From positions 1 to 46,815 of the forward strand of contig JAFZSK010000115.1 of NCBI GenBank assembly GCA_017620915.1: a stretch of DNA of 46,815 nucleotides. The letters run 5' to 3'. Both the position numbers and the translations under genes were made by a program. The notes under the pieces are model-generated. The model saw only the letters and a program-made list of their open reading frames with translations. It did not search any database and was not told where the DNA came from. This DNA comes from Clostridia bacterium. Its GTDB lineage: Bacteria; Bacillota; Clostridia; UBA1212; UBA1255. Each line of letters starts with the position of its first letter. The stretch's first letter is position 1. This document shows positions 15,030 to 24,330 of this stretch, in pieces.

Positions 15030-16450
15030 GTTGTTCCATTCCTTTCTGCTTCTTCAAACAGCGCCCGCTTCCGCGCCGCCATTTCCGTGCTCCGCGCCAG
15101 GTATTCCTCCACGCTTTTGACGTTGAACGCGCGCCGGATCACGCCGGGGGTCACGCGCTTGGACACGCCGCCCGCACCCAGAGCCAGAATGGTCTGGTCC
15201 TCCTCCATAATGTGGATGTTGTACGGGCTCTCGTGCCCCGGGAGGCAATACGAGACGTTCTCGTGGTTGCCCAGCATATTCTTTTGTCTGTACATATAAT
15301 ACGGCCTGAGGCCGCGGGTTGTCAACCGGCGGCACGCGGATCCCACCATGCGCCCCGTCACGTTGCTGCGCAGGAGCTCGCGGCGGGAGTCGCGTTTGAG
15401 GTCGGCGGCGCGTTTGACCGAGAGCGTGTGCACGGTGACGGATTCGGGCGCAAGCGTCTCCAGCACGTCCAGCGTGTGGCTGAACATGCCGAAATACTCG
15501 CCCGGCAGGCCGCAGATGATGTCCGCGTTGATGTTGTCAAAGCCCTGCGCCCGCGCCAGTTCGAAGGCGCGCAGCGTGTCCTCCGCCGTGTGTCTGCGGC
15601 CGATCAGCTCCAGCGTCGCGTCGTTCATGGTCTGGGGGTTGATGCTGATGCGGTTGACGCCCGCCGCCCGCATCGCGGTCAATTTGCCCGCCGTGATGCT
15701 GTCCGGCCGGCCCGCTTCCACGGAAAACTCCCGAAGGTACGCGGACCGCGACGTGAACAGTTCCGCCGCGTCGTCAATAAGCCGCGCAAACTGGGGCTCG
15801 GACAACGACGTAGGCGTGCCGCCGCCGATATATACCGACTCGAGCTTCAGCGACTGCTCCCGTACCAGCGCCGCCACCGCCTCCATCTCCGCGCGAAGCA
15901 GCCGCAGATATTCGTCCACGCGGCCGCGGTATTTTTCGATGGAGTTGGATGTAAAAGAACAGTACACGCAGCGCGTGGGACAAAACGGAATGCCGATATA
16001 TATGCCGATGCGGGACGGATCTGCCGCCTGCTCCGCCAGGAACGCTTTCTGGTTTGCGGCCGTTGTCAACGCCAGTTTCGCCTTCACAGGCCGCGCGCAG
16101 TAAAACCCGGTAAGCTCGTCCCGCACCTCGCTCCGGCTCCGGCTCGCCGCCAGCAGCTGGTTCACGATCTTCGTGGGCCGCACGCCGGTGAGGCAGCCCC
16201 ACGGGGAGCGGTAGCCGGTAAATTCGGAGATGCGGCAATACAAATATCTGACGAGCTCTTTATTGTCCGTGACCGCAGGATCCGGCGGCGTCAGTTCCAG
16301 GACGGCGCCGTTGTCCCCCGTCACCCGGATCAGCAAATTGTCGCTGTCCGGATGCAGCGCGAGCACGATCCCGGCGTCGCCGAATATCTGCAGCGCCTCG
16401 TAAACGTGGTAGTCGGGCTGGACGCCCGGGTAGAACAGCGAGATTTCCAT
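15026..16450 (-). CDS. hemZ: HemZ-type radical SAM protein (coproporphyrinogen dehydrogenase family)
   Basis: 474 residues from the ATG at 16450; a longer open frame upstream overlaps the hydrolase gene and is not used. HemZ proteins are oxygen-independent coproporphyrinogen oxidase-like radical SAM enzymes common in Firmicutes. An N-terminal domain of about 150 residues precedes the radical SAM core, with cluster cysteines in FCPTRCVYCSF (C157, C161, C164), the YIGGGTPTSLSE motif near 215, SVEAGRPDSI and NADIICGLPGE. No haem pathway genes are nearby, and HemZ is often kept without haem synthesis, so the true substrate is uncertain. Its start overlaps the stop of the hydrolase by one base (TGATG), and its stop overlaps the YwaF-like start. 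Confidence 0.88.
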   Translation of the reverse strand: MEISLFYPGVQPDYHVYEALQIFGDAGIVLALHPDSDNLLIRVTGDNGAVLELTPPDPAVTDNKELVRYLYCRISEFTGYRSPWGCLTGVRPTKIVNQLLAASRSRSEVRDELTGFYCARPVKAKLALTTAANQKAFLAEQAADPSRIGIYIGIPFCPTRCVYCSFTSNSIEKYRGRVDEYLRLLRAEMEAVAALVREQSLKLESVYIGGGTPTSLSEPQFARLIDDAAELFTSRSAYLREFSVEAGRPDSITAGKLTAMRAAGVNRISINPQTMNDATLELIGRRHTAEDTLRAFELARAQGFDNINADIICGLPGEYFGMFSHTLDVLETLAPESVTVHTLSVKRAADLKRDSRRELLRSNVTGRMVGSACRRLTTRGLRPYYMYRQKNMLGNHENVSYCLPGHESPYNIHIMEEDQTILALGAGGVSKRVTPGVIRRAFNVKSVEEYLARSTEMAARKRALFEEAERNGTT

Positions 16451-17076
16451 CACATGTACAAAAAGTAGTTCTCGCGCTTTTCGCGCCCGATGGTGGTGCG
16501 GGTGCCGTGGCCCGGGAGCACGATAGTTTCCTCCGGCAGCGTGAACAGCCGGTGGAGCGAGTTCCCCAGCGTATCCATGTCGCCGCGGCCCAGGTCCGTG
16601 CGCCCGAAGCTGTCGTAGAACAGCGTGTCGCCGGAGAACAGATACCCGCCGCCCAGCAGGCAGATGCCGCCTTCGGTGTGGCCGGGTGTGTGCAGCACGG
16701 TGAGTGTTTCCTCCCCCAGCGCCAGCGTGTCGCCCTCGTTCAGCATCAGGTCGCAATGCCGGAATTCATGGGCGGAACCGAACAGCACCGAGCAGTTCAG
16801 GTTGGGGTCATCCATCAGAACGTCGTCGTTCGGATGGATCGCCGTCAATGCTTCGGGAAACGCCGCACAGAAATCTTCGATGTACAGAATGTGGTCGTAA
16901 TGGGCGTGGGTGAGGACAATATATTTGACTTTCAGTTTCTGGGCGGCGGCAAATTCGGCGATGATGGCGCAGGGGTTGCCGACGTCAATTACGCATGCCT
17001 CTCCCGTCTTATCGTTCCAGACCAGGTATGTGTTGGAGCCAAGTAAGCCCTCGGTGAAGCGCTTGATCACAGGCAC
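16450..17076 (-). CDS. MBL-fold metallo-hydrolase (glyoxalase II-like)
   Basis: 208 residues of the metallo-beta-lactamase fold. The metal ligands are clear: THAHYDH (HxHxDH) near residue 56, HTPGHTEGG near 130, GDTLFYDSFGRTD near 150, and the late PGHG near 190. The family includes hydroxyacylglutathione hydrolase-like thioester hydrolases, but the substrate is not determined. GTG start at 17076 lies inside the dtd gene (10-bp overlap). The order rel-dtd-hydrolase-hemZ is common in Clostridia, so the gene is in its normal context. Confidence 0.88.
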   Translation of the reverse strand: MPVIKRFTEGLLGSNTYLVWNDKTGEACVIDVGNPCAIIAEFAAAQKLKVKYIVLTHAHYDHILYIEDFCAAFPEALTAIHPNDDVLMDDPNLNCSVLFGSAHEFRHCDLMLNEGDTLALGEETLTVLHTPGHTEGGICLLGGGYLFSGDTLFYDSFGRTDLGRGDMDTLGNSLHRLFTLPEETIVLPGHGTRTTIGREKRENYFLYM

Positions 17077-17603
17077 GGGAGCGCACCTCCTTCGTCTCCG
17101 CTGGTGCGGCCGCCGTTGCTGCCGCCAGCGTGGCGGGGCGCCTTGAGCGCGTCGGTGTCAATAATGATCGTCACCGGGCCGTCGTTGACCAGCGCCACTT
17201 TCATATCCGCCTGGAAGATCCCGGTCTCCACCCGGATCCCGGCACGGCGCAGTTCCGCCACAAAAAACTCGTACAGCGGGCGCGCCTGCTCCGGCGGCGC
17301 CGCTTCTATATATGAAGGCCGGTTGCCCCGGCGCGTGTCGGCATACAGCGTAAACTGGCTGACTATCAGCATCTCGGGCGTCTCCCCCGCGGCGCAGCTG
17401 TCCGGAAGGCTCAGGTTCATCACGCCGTTGGCGTCGTCGCAGATCCGCAGCGCGACCAGCTTTTTTATGAGCAGCCGCGCTTCCGCTTCGGTGTCGGTGC
17501 GGTTGATGCCTAAAAGCACGGCGAACCCGCGGCCGATGCGGCCGCAGAGCCTTGCGTCAACGGTCACGCTCGCTTCGGTCACGCGCTGGATCACTGCTTT
17601 CAT
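17067..17603 (-). CDS. dtd: D-aminoacyl-tRNA deacylase with C-terminal extension
   Basis: Dtd frees tRNA from D-amino acids (and glycine from mischarged tRNA-Ala). The N-terminus MKAVIQRVTEASVTVD, the catalytic SQFTLYADTRRGNRPSY near residues 83-99 and the NDGPVTIIIDT cross-subunit motif near 140-150 are intact. The protein is 178 residues against the usual 145-150; the extra C-terminal part is Gly/Ser/Arg-rich (APRHAGGSNGGRTSG) and looks disordered, and its DNA overlaps the start of the hydrolase gene. Ribosome site GGGAGTG; 51 nt separate it from rel. Confidence 0.92.
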   Translation of the reverse strand: MKAVIQRVTEASVTVDARLCGRIGRGFAVLLGINRTDTEAEARLLIKKLVALRICDDANGVMNLSLPDSCAAGETPEMLIVSQFTLYADTRRGNRPSYIEAAPPEQARPLYEFFVAELRRAGIRVETGIFQADMKVALVNDGPVTIIIDTDALKAPRHAGGSNGGRTSGDEGGALPCL

Positions 17604-17654
17604 ATGTACACTCCCTGAAATAACTAAATTATGTGAATTATTGATTTATCTGAC

Positions 17655-19865
17655 TTACCTTACCGTGCGGCTCACGTCCACCACGTTTTCGATGCGGCGG
17701 ATCTTCCGGACCAGGCGGTCCAGCTCGTCGCGGGACGTGATCTCTACGGTGAGGTCGACGAGTTCGTAATTGTCCCGGGTCTTGCGCGCGTTGATCGCCT
17801 GCATCGACAGGTTGCAGTCCGCCACCGCCTTCACGATATCCATGAACAGCGACTTGCTGTCAACGGCCTTGACGCCGATCTGGACCACGTACGAGCTCTT
17901 GCTCTTGTCCGCCCACCGCACGTCGATCATCCGGTTCTCGCCTTCGGACATGGACACGATATTGGGGCAATCCGTTCGGTGCACGGATACGCCGCGCCCG
18001 CGGGTGATGTAGCCGACAATAGAGTCGCCGGGCACCGGGTTGCAGCAGCGGGACAGGCGCACGAGGCAGTTGTCCAGGCCTTTCACTATGACGCCGCCGC
18101 TCTCGCTGTACTTGCGCTCCTGCTGCTCTTCGCGGCGCGCGGCGTCCGCGGCTTTTTTGGCGAGTTCGGCGGCATCATCCGCCGTGGACTGCTCTTTCTG
18201 GAATTCGCTGTACAGATTGCCCACGAACTTCTGCGCGGACACATCGCCGAAACCGATCACGTTGAACATGTCGTCCAGTGAGTTGAAATGATGGCGCGCC
18301 AGCATGGGCTGGATCCACTCGTCCCGCATCAGCTGGGCGTACGTGCAGCCTACGCGCCGGATCTCGCGTTCTACGGCGTCGCGGCCCCGCTCGATGTTCT
18401 CGTCGCGGCGCTCCTTCTTGAACCACTGTTTGATCTTGCTCTTGGCTTCGGAACTTTTGACGATGTTCAGCCAGTCGCGGGACGGGCCGCGGCCGGGCGC
18501 CGAGGACGTGATGATCTCCACGAAATCGCCGGTCTTGAGCTTGTAGTTAAGGGGTTTGATCTCGCCGTTGACCTTGGCGCCGGTCATGCGGTTGCCCACC
18601 GCGCTGTGGATGGAATACGCGAAATCGATGGGCGTGGAGCCGGCGGGGAAAACTTTGACCTCGCCCTTCGGCGTGAACACGAACACCTCGTCGGTGAACA
18701 GGTCCATTTTGAACGTCTCGGCGAATTCGCTGGCGTCGTCGATATCCTTCTGGTTGTCCAGCAGGTTCCGCACCCACTCCAGCTTGAGGTCGGTGTCCGA
18801 GACCTTGTAGTCCATGCCCTCTTTATACTTCCAGTGGGCGGCAATACCGTTCTCCGCCACCCGGTGCATCTCCCACGTCCGGATCTGCGCCTCGAAGGGT
18901 TTGCCCTGCGGCCCGATCAGCGTGGTGTGCAGCGACTGGTACATGTTCGGCTTCGGCATCGCGATGTAGTCTTTGAAGCGGCCCGGAATGGGCTTGTACG
19001 CCTCGTGGATGATGCCCAGCACCGTGTAGCATTCCTGCACCGTGTTCACGATCACGCGGATAGCCAGCAGGTCGTATATCTGCTCCAGCGTCTTGTTCTG
19101 CGTCACCATCTTGCGGTGGATGCTGTACAGGTGCTTGGGCCGCCCGTCCAGCCGCGCTTCGATGCCCGCCTCGTCCAGCTTGGCGCGGAGCTCGGCGAGC
19201 ACGTTGGCAATATATTCTTCCCGCTCCTCGCGCTTCTGGTTGATGGCGCGTTCCAGGCTGGCGTACGCTTCGGGCTCTAAGTACTTGAAGCACAGGTCCT
19301 CGAGCTCCCATTTGATCTTGGTCATACCTAAGCGGTGCGCCAGCGGTGTGTAGATCTCGAGAGTTTCGCGGGCTTTGGTGATCTGGGCGTCGGTGTTGAC
19401 GTACTGGAGCGTGCGCATGTTGTGCAGCCGGTCCACCAGTTTGATCACGATCACGCGGATGTCCGCGGCCATGGACAGGAACATTTTGCGCAGGTTTTCC
19501 GCCTGCAGTTCCTCTTTGGTGGTCATCGGGATGTGCTTCAGTTTGGTGACGCCGTCCACCAGGTAGGCAATATCCTCGCCGAACTGCGCGGTGATATCTT
19601 CCAGCGTCACGTCGGTGTCTTCCACTGTATCGTGGAGCATGCCGGCAATGACCGTAGCCAGATCCATGTCCATATCCGTGAGCATGGTGGCAACGGCCAC
19701 CGGATGTATGACGAACGGCTCCCCGGATTTGCGCTTCTGCCCTTTATGCGCAGCACAAGCCAGGGCGTACGCTTTATCTAATAGCGCCACGTCCGCATTG
19801 GGGTCGTGCTTCAGTACTTTTTCTTTGAGAACTTCGTATTCGTTCCGATCGTCCGCGTCCGTCAT
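17655..19865 (-). CDS. relA: Bifunctional (p)ppGpp synthetase/hydrolase, Rel/SpoT family
   Basis: 736 residues, normal for the long RelA/SpoT homologues that make and degrade (p)ppGpp in the stringent response. The N-terminal HD hydrolase domain is intact (HPVAVATML near 54, HDTVED at 78-83). The synthetase domain follows (RLDGRPKHLYSIHRKM, YQSLHTTLIGPQG, EAQIRTWEMH near 300-335), then TGS (VFTPKGEVKVFPAGSTPIDFAY), a ZFD/helical region (CCNPVPGDSIVGYITRGRG) and a C-terminal ACT domain. Both activities are expected. It lies 52 nt downstream of recJ and starts the conserved rel-dtd-hydrolase-hemZ block. Start ATG follows GGAG. It ends in TAA. Confidence 0.95.
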   Translation of the reverse strand: MTDADDRNEYEVLKEKVLKHDPNADVALLDKAYALACAAHKGQKRKSGEPFVIHPVAVATMLTDMDMDLATVIAGMLHDTVEDTDVTLEDITAQFGEDIAYLVDGVTKLKHIPMTTKEELQAENLRKMFLSMAADIRVIVIKLVDRLHNMRTLQYVNTDAQITKARETLEIYTPLAHRLGMTKIKWELEDLCFKYLEPEAYASLERAINQKREEREEYIANVLAELRAKLDEAGIEARLDGRPKHLYSIHRKMVTQNKTLEQIYDLLAIRVIVNTVQECYTVLGIIHEAYKPIPGRFKDYIAMPKPNMYQSLHTTLIGPQGKPFEAQIRTWEMHRVAENGIAAHWKYKEGMDYKVSDTDLKLEWVRNLLDNQKDIDDASEFAETFKMDLFTDEVFVFTPKGEVKVFPAGSTPIDFAYSIHSAVGNRMTGAKVNGEIKPLNYKLKTGDFVEIITSSAPGRGPSRDWLNIVKSSEAKSKIKQWFKKERRDENIERGRDAVEREIRRVGCTYAQLMRDEWIQPMLARHHFNSLDDMFNVIGFGDVSAQKFVGNLYSEFQKEQSTADDAAELAKKAADAARREEQQERKYSESGGVIVKGLDNCLVRLSRCCNPVPGDSIVGYITRGRGVSVHRTDCPNIVSMSEGENRMIDVRWADKSKSSYVVQIGVKAVDSKSLFMDIVKAVADCNLSMQAINARKTRDNYELVDLTVEITSRDELDRLVRKIRRIENVVDVSRTVR

Positions 19866-19917
19866 GGTCTCACGCTCCGGAGGGCATATTGTCCGCCTCC
19901 CGTCCGGTGAGGCGCGT

Positions 19918-21999
19918 TCAGTCCGCGGGTCCGGTGAGGAGCGACCGGTACAGTTCCGACGCCTCCAGCTCGACTTTCGTCACCTCGCGGTCCAGGGTGA
20001 AATCGGTCTTGGAAGTGCGGTTTACCAGGCCCAGCTGGCCGAAGATGTCCATGGCGGTCTTAAGACGGAACCAGGAACAATTGACTCCGGCGGCGATCAG
20101 TTCGGCGCGCAGCGCGATCAGATCGTTGAATTTGAACTCCGGCGGCAGTTTCGAAATGCCCTTGTATACCACTCTCAGGAAGCCCGCGTCGGCAGCAAAG
20201 CTCTCGAAAGTAATATACGGCTTATTATACATACAAACCAGCGTTTTTTCAACACCGAGGTCGAATTCGTGTATATCCGTCACCTGCAGGAACAGCTTTT
20301 CGGGCCGGAACTGGTCGCGGCGGGGCATGCACAGCACTGAAACGTTCTTGAGGCGGCTTACGCTCTCCAGCAGGCTGCCCGCGCGGAACGCGATGCCGTC
20401 CACGTATTGCTGACCGCCCGCGCGGTCGGGCACGGCGAACACCATTTTCAGGTGCGCGGAGTCAACGCCCACCCGCCGCACGTTCACCAGCCTGAGCCCG
20501 GTAACAACGATCGCCGGCGCCGCGTTCTCATCCCCGAAAGGCTCGAACGTGGCCAGCATATCCGAGAACTCCGGCGTCAGCAGTTCCCCGCTCACCGCGG
20601 CGTCAACTTCCGCCGACTGCCTCGCCGGCAGCAGCGACCAGTCCAGCCCGGCGCAGTACGCGTTGAACGCGGCCAGAAACGGCTCCAGCTGCGATTTATA
20701 TATCGAGATGCCCACCGCCATGGCGTGCCCGCCAAACCGCTCTAAATGGCCGCTGCAGGCGGAGAGCGCCTTGAACAGGTCGAAACCCCTGACCGACCGG
20801 CCGGAGCCCTTGTAGAGCGGATCATCGCCGTTTACGTTGACCGTAAGCGCGATGGCGGGCTTCAGGAATTTGTCCGCCAGCTGCGACGCCACGATGCCGA
20901 TCACGCCCGGATGCCAGTCCTCGCCCGCGCTGAGCGTCAGCGCGTCGGCCGGGCCGGTGAGCAGCCGCCCGGGCCGCAGCGCGTCGGTGTATACGTCCTG
21001 CTCTATGACTTTGCGCGTGCGGTTCTCCTCCGCCAGCGTTTCGGCGGCTTTTTCCGCCTCGGCGCGGTTCGGGGCCAGGAACAGATGGATCGCGCGTTCG
21101 CCGGAACCCAGGCGGCCGGCGGCGTTGATCTTGGGCGCGGCTTTGAAAGAGATATCCGTGGAACCGGGTAGCAACGTTTCATTGAAGCCGCAGCTTTCCA
21201 GCAGCGCCAGCACACCGCAGTCCAGCGGTCCCGCGGCGCCATCGGGGTCTTTGAGCAGGTTCGCCATTGCCTCCAGTCCCAGCCGCACGTAGATGCGGTT
21301 CGTCCCGGTGAGCGGCACGCTGTCGCCGATCGTAGCGATCGCCACAGCGGTGATGTAACCATCCGTTTCCACGGGGTCAACGCCCAGCTCCTCCCCCAGC
21401 TTCCGCACCAGCGTGAACGCCACGCCGGCGCCGCATTCGTCGCGGTAGCCGAACGTGCTGTCGGGCAGGTGCGGGTCCACCAGCGCGCCGCATCGGGGCA
21501 ATTCCTCCCCGGCCAGATGGTGATCGGTGATGACCATTGCCACCCCGAGCTCATCCGCGCGGGCGGCGGCTTCGAGGGCGGAGATGCCGTTGTCCACGGT
21601 CACGATCAGTCCGGTGCCCTGCTCGCACAGCCGTTCCACCGCGGCGGGCGTGATGCCGTACCCTTCGCCGAACCGGTCCGGAATGAAGTAATCCACATCC
21701 GCGCCGGCACAGTTTTTGAGGAAATGATACAGGATCGCCGTAGCGCAGATGCCGTCGCAGTCGTAATCCCCGAATATGGAGATCCGGAGCCCGTCGTCGA
21801 TCGCCGTGAGGATAATATCCACCGCGGCCTCCAGCGCCTCGTCCTCCGGCACGGGGGGCAATAACGGCGCCGCGAAAAACGCCGCCGCGTCTTCCGGCGC
21901 GATACCGCGCACCCGCAAAAGCTCCGTTCTGATCTGCTCTATTGTGCTGTCTTTGCCGTAAATATGTTCCGGCAGCACGATCCAGCGTTTGTCAAACAT
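19918..21999 (-). CDS. recJ: Single-stranded-DNA-specific exonuclease RecJ
   Basis: 693 residues. RecJ degrades 5' single strands in recombination and mismatch or base-excision repair. DHH-family metal ligands are visible: FGDYDCDG at 77-83, VTVDNGIS near 133-140, VITDHH at 156-161, ALVDPHLPDS near 172-181. The DHHA1 part has NAAGRLGSGERAI near 290 and SGRSVRGFDLFKALSACSGH with GGHAMAVGIS near 400-430. The C-terminal extension beyond the OB domain is typical of Clostridia RecJ proteins. A strong AAAGGAGC site precedes the ATG. It lies 15 nt after the histidine kinase gene, within the nine-gene directon. Confidence 0.92.
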   Translation of the reverse strand: MFDKRWIVLPEHIYGKDSTIEQIRTELLRVRGIAPEDAAAFFAAPLLPPVPEDEALEAAVDIILTAIDDGLRISIFGDYDCDGICATAILYHFLKNCAGADVDYFIPDRFGEGYGITPAAVERLCEQGTGLIVTVDNGISALEAAARADELGVAMVITDHHLAGEELPRCGALVDPHLPDSTFGYRDECGAGVAFTLVRKLGEELGVDPVETDGYITAVAIATIGDSVPLTGTNRIYVRLGLEAMANLLKDPDGAAGPLDCGVLALLESCGFNETLLPGSTDISFKAAPKINAAGRLGSGERAIHLFLAPNRAEAEKAAETLAEENRTRKVIEQDVYTDALRPGRLLTGPADALTLSAGEDWHPGVIGIVASQLADKFLKPAIALTVNVNGDDPLYKGSGRSVRGFDLFKALSACSGHLERFGGHAMAVGISIYKSQLEPFLAAFNAYCAGLDWSLLPARQSAEVDAAVSGELLTPEFSDMLATFEPFGDENAAPAIVVTGLRLVNVRRVGVDSAHLKMVFAVPDRAGGQQYVDGIAFRAGSLLESVSRLKNVSVLCMPRRDQFRPEKLFLQVTDIHEFDLGVEKTLVCMYNKPYITFESFAADAGFLRVVYKGISKLPPEFKFNDLIALRAELIAAGVNCSWFRLKTAMDIFGQLGLVNRTSKTDFTLDREVTKVELEASELYRSLLTGPAD

Positions 22000-22014
22000 A
22001 TATAAGCTCCTTTA

Positions 22015-23598
22015 TCATGCGCCGCCGCCGTTGAAGTCGAACACGAAAGTGGTCTCCGCGTCCGGTTCGCTGGTCACGGAAATGCCGATGCCGTGGCGCA
22101 GCGCGATCTGGCGGGCGATGGGCAATCCCAAGCCGGTACCATTTTTGTTGATCTCGGACCGCGACCGGTAGAACCGCTCAAAAATGTACGGCAGTTCGTC
22201 GGGGCCGATACCCTTGCCCACGTTCGTCACCGATACTCTTCCCTCTTTCAGCAGCACGCGTACGGGGTAGTTGGGTCTTTCGGAGAATTTGACCGCGTTG
22301 TCCAGCACGATCAGCAGCATCTGCCGCACCCGGTCGTAGTCGCCGCGGAACGGCAGGTCGCCGGTGTCGAAAATGAAATCAACGGAGATGCCCTTATTGT
22401 CCGCCATGCCCCGGGCGCCGCGCACCGCGTCGGACACGCAGTCGAACAGGTTGAAGTCGGTGATGTTCATGGAGAAATCCGGGTTCTGGAGGCGGGAGAG
22501 ATCCAGCAGGTCGTTGACCATGCGCTGCATGTATTTGCTTTCTTTCAGCAGCTCCGTGTGGTACTGCTCCACCAGTTCGGGCTCGGTGACAACGCCGTCG
22601 CACAGCGCCTCCAGCGACCCGCGCATCACGGTGACGGGCGTGCGCAGCTCGTGGGAGATGTTGGCAATAAAGTCCTGCCTCAGCTCCTGCAGCTTCCGGC
22701 TCTCGTTTTCAGCCGTTTCCAGTTTCGTGCCCATTTCGTCGATCGTCTGCGCCAGCACGCCGATCTCATCGCCTTGTTTGACTTCCGTGCGCGCCGAATA
22801 GTCGCCTTCGGAGATCTGCAGCGCTGTATCGTTGATCTTCAGCAGCGGTTTCGTGAACTTCCGGGACATCAGCAACGCCGCGACGAACCCGATCACCAGC
22901 GCCGCCACCAGGCTCACCGCCATGATCACCAGGCCGTGCCGCAGCGGACCGAATGCCTCTTTCAGCGGCGCGTGGATCAGCACCGCGCCCATCACTTTGC
23001 CCGAATCGTCCATCACGGGCGTGCCGACGGTGACGGTGTTTTCACCGAACAGTTTGGAGAACGCCTGCGTATTGAGGTCGCGCTTTTCAAATACAGACTC
23101 TATAAGGCCCGCCTGCTCCGCGTTCAGCTGCGAGAACCGGGTGTCAACGTAATCCTCGTTCCGCATCATGAACATCATGTCGTACTTCTCTTCGCCCGTG
23201 CCCGGCGCCACCAGCCACACGGTGGAGTTGGTCAATCCGGATATGAACCGCGCCAGCGAACGCGTGTTGATCCAGATGTCGCCTTCGGGCCGGATCATGC
23301 CGTCGCCTGCGTTGCCCTCGTCTGAGCGGCCGGGATCGCCGCCCGGATTGCCGCCGGGTTCGCCGATCACGAAAGAGCCGCGGCGCCGCCCGATCGCCGC
23401 CACCATCTCGCTGATGCTGGATGCGGTATGCTTGAGATTGTCAACATACGACTGCCGCGAATACCGGTACAGCAGCGCCGTGAACGCCAGTCCGAGGATC
23501 AGCGCGAACAACAGCAGACACGAGGTAAACAGCACTGTCAGCCGCCGCGCGATCCCGTACCGGCCCGCACGCCGTGTACGCTGTTTTTTATCCTTCAT
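22015..23598 (-). CDS. Membrane sensor histidine kinase
   Basis: 527 residues. Two membrane helices (about 20-45 and 210-235) flank an extracytoplasmic sensor of about 165 residues that contains a Gly/Pro/Asp-rich insertion (GEPGGNPGGDPGRS near 79-92). A HAMP linker follows, then the H-box FIANISHELRTPV with the phosphorylated histidine near residue 315. The ATPase domain has the N-box (MLLIVLDNAVKFSE), G1 (VTNVGKGIGPDELPYIFERF) and G2 (GTGLGLPIA). It pairs with the response regulator gene 16 nt upstream. The signal is unknown; the sensor resembles the double-CACHE or PhoR/WalK-like type only in size. Confidence 0.93.
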   Translation of the reverse strand: MKDKKQRTRRAGRYGIARRLTVLFTSCLLLFALILGLAFTALLYRYSRQSYVDNLKHTASSISEMVAAIGRRRGSFVIGEPGGNPGGDPGRSDEGNAGDGMIRPEGDIWINTRSLARFISGLTNSTVWLVAPGTGEEKYDMMFMMRNEDYVDTRFSQLNAEQAGLIESVFEKRDLNTQAFSKLFGENTVTVGTPVMDDSGKVMGAVLIHAPLKEAFGPLRHGLVIMAVSLVAALVIGFVAALLMSRKFTKPLLKINDTALQISEGDYSARTEVKQGDEIGVLAQTIDEMGTKLETAENESRKLQELRQDFIANISHELRTPVTVMRGSLEALCDGVVTEPELVEQYHTELLKESKYMQRMVNDLLDLSRLQNPDFSMNITDFNLFDCVSDAVRGARGMADNKGISVDFIFDTGDLPFRGDYDRVRQMLLIVLDNAVKFSERPNYPVRVLLKEGRVSVTNVGKGIGPDELPYIFERFYRSRSEINKNGTGLGLPIARQIALRHGIGISVTSEPDAETTFVFDFNGGGA

Positions 23599-23614
23599 GG
23601 ATCACACCCCCGCG

Positions 23615-24304
23615 TCACGCTTTCTCGGCAAACTTGTACCCTACGCCCCAGAACGTCTCGATCTCCCAGCCTTCGTGCGGGAACTCGTCCAGCTTCGCCC
23701 GGAGCCGTTTGATGTGGGAATCCACCGTGCGGCTGTCGCCGTAGTAGTCGTAGCCCCAGATCTTGTCCAGCAGCTGGTCGCGGGAGAAGACCTTGTTGAT
23801 ATTGCTGGCCAGCAGCCAGAGGATCTCGATCTCTTTTTTGGTGAGCTTGACGACGTTGCCGCCTACCTCCACCACGTAATTTTCGAGGTTGATGCGGAGA
23901 TTGCCGCATTCGAACACCTGTTCGGTGGGAGTATTGACGCTGATGCGGCGCATGATCGCGCGCACGCGGGCCATCACTTCGCCGTTGGAGAAAGGCTTCA
24001 CGATATAGTCGTCGGCGCCGATGTCGAGCCCCATGATCTTCTCAAAATCTTCGCCCCGCGCGGTGATCATGATGATGGGCACGGAGGATTCGCGGCGGAT
24101 CTCGCGGCACACCTGGAAGCCGTCCAGCACGGGCATCATCACGTCCAGCAGGATGATGTCGGGTTTGGCGCGGCGGAACGTGTCCAGCGCTTCCTGACCG
24201 TCGTTGGCGATCAGCACGGTGTAGCCTTCGTTTTTGGCGTATTGGGACAATACAGACGTGATCTGTTTGTTGTCGTCGGCAATGAGCATTTTCAATCCAG
24301 CCAT
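23615..24304 (-). CDS. OmpR/PhoB-family response regulator
   Basis: 229 residues. The receiver domain (1-120) has the acidic pocket D10-D11, phosphoacceptor D54 in ILLDVMMP, the ITARGED switch region and K in DDYIVKPFS. The C-terminal winged helix (about 130-229) has LTKKEIEILWLLA, FSRDQLLDKIWGYDYYGDSR and TVDSHIKRLRAKL, ending VGYKFAEKA. It is the cognate regulator of the downstream kinase. The start ATG follows AAAGGAGTG. It lies 26 nt after udk. Target genes cannot be read from this window. Confidence 0.94.
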   Translation of the reverse strand: MAGLKMLIADDNKQITSVLSQYAKNEGYTVLIANDGQEALDTFRRAKPDIILLDVMMPVLDGFQVCREIRRESSVPIIMITARGEDFEKIMGLDIGADDYIVKPFSNGEVMARVRAIMRRISVNTPTEQVFECGNLRINLENYVVEVGGNVVKLTKKEIEILWLLASNINKVFSRDQLLDKIWGYDYYGDSRTVDSHIKRLRAKLDEFPHEGWEIETFWGVGYKFAEKA

Positions 24305-24330
24305 AATTACACTCCTTTACTCTAATTCTG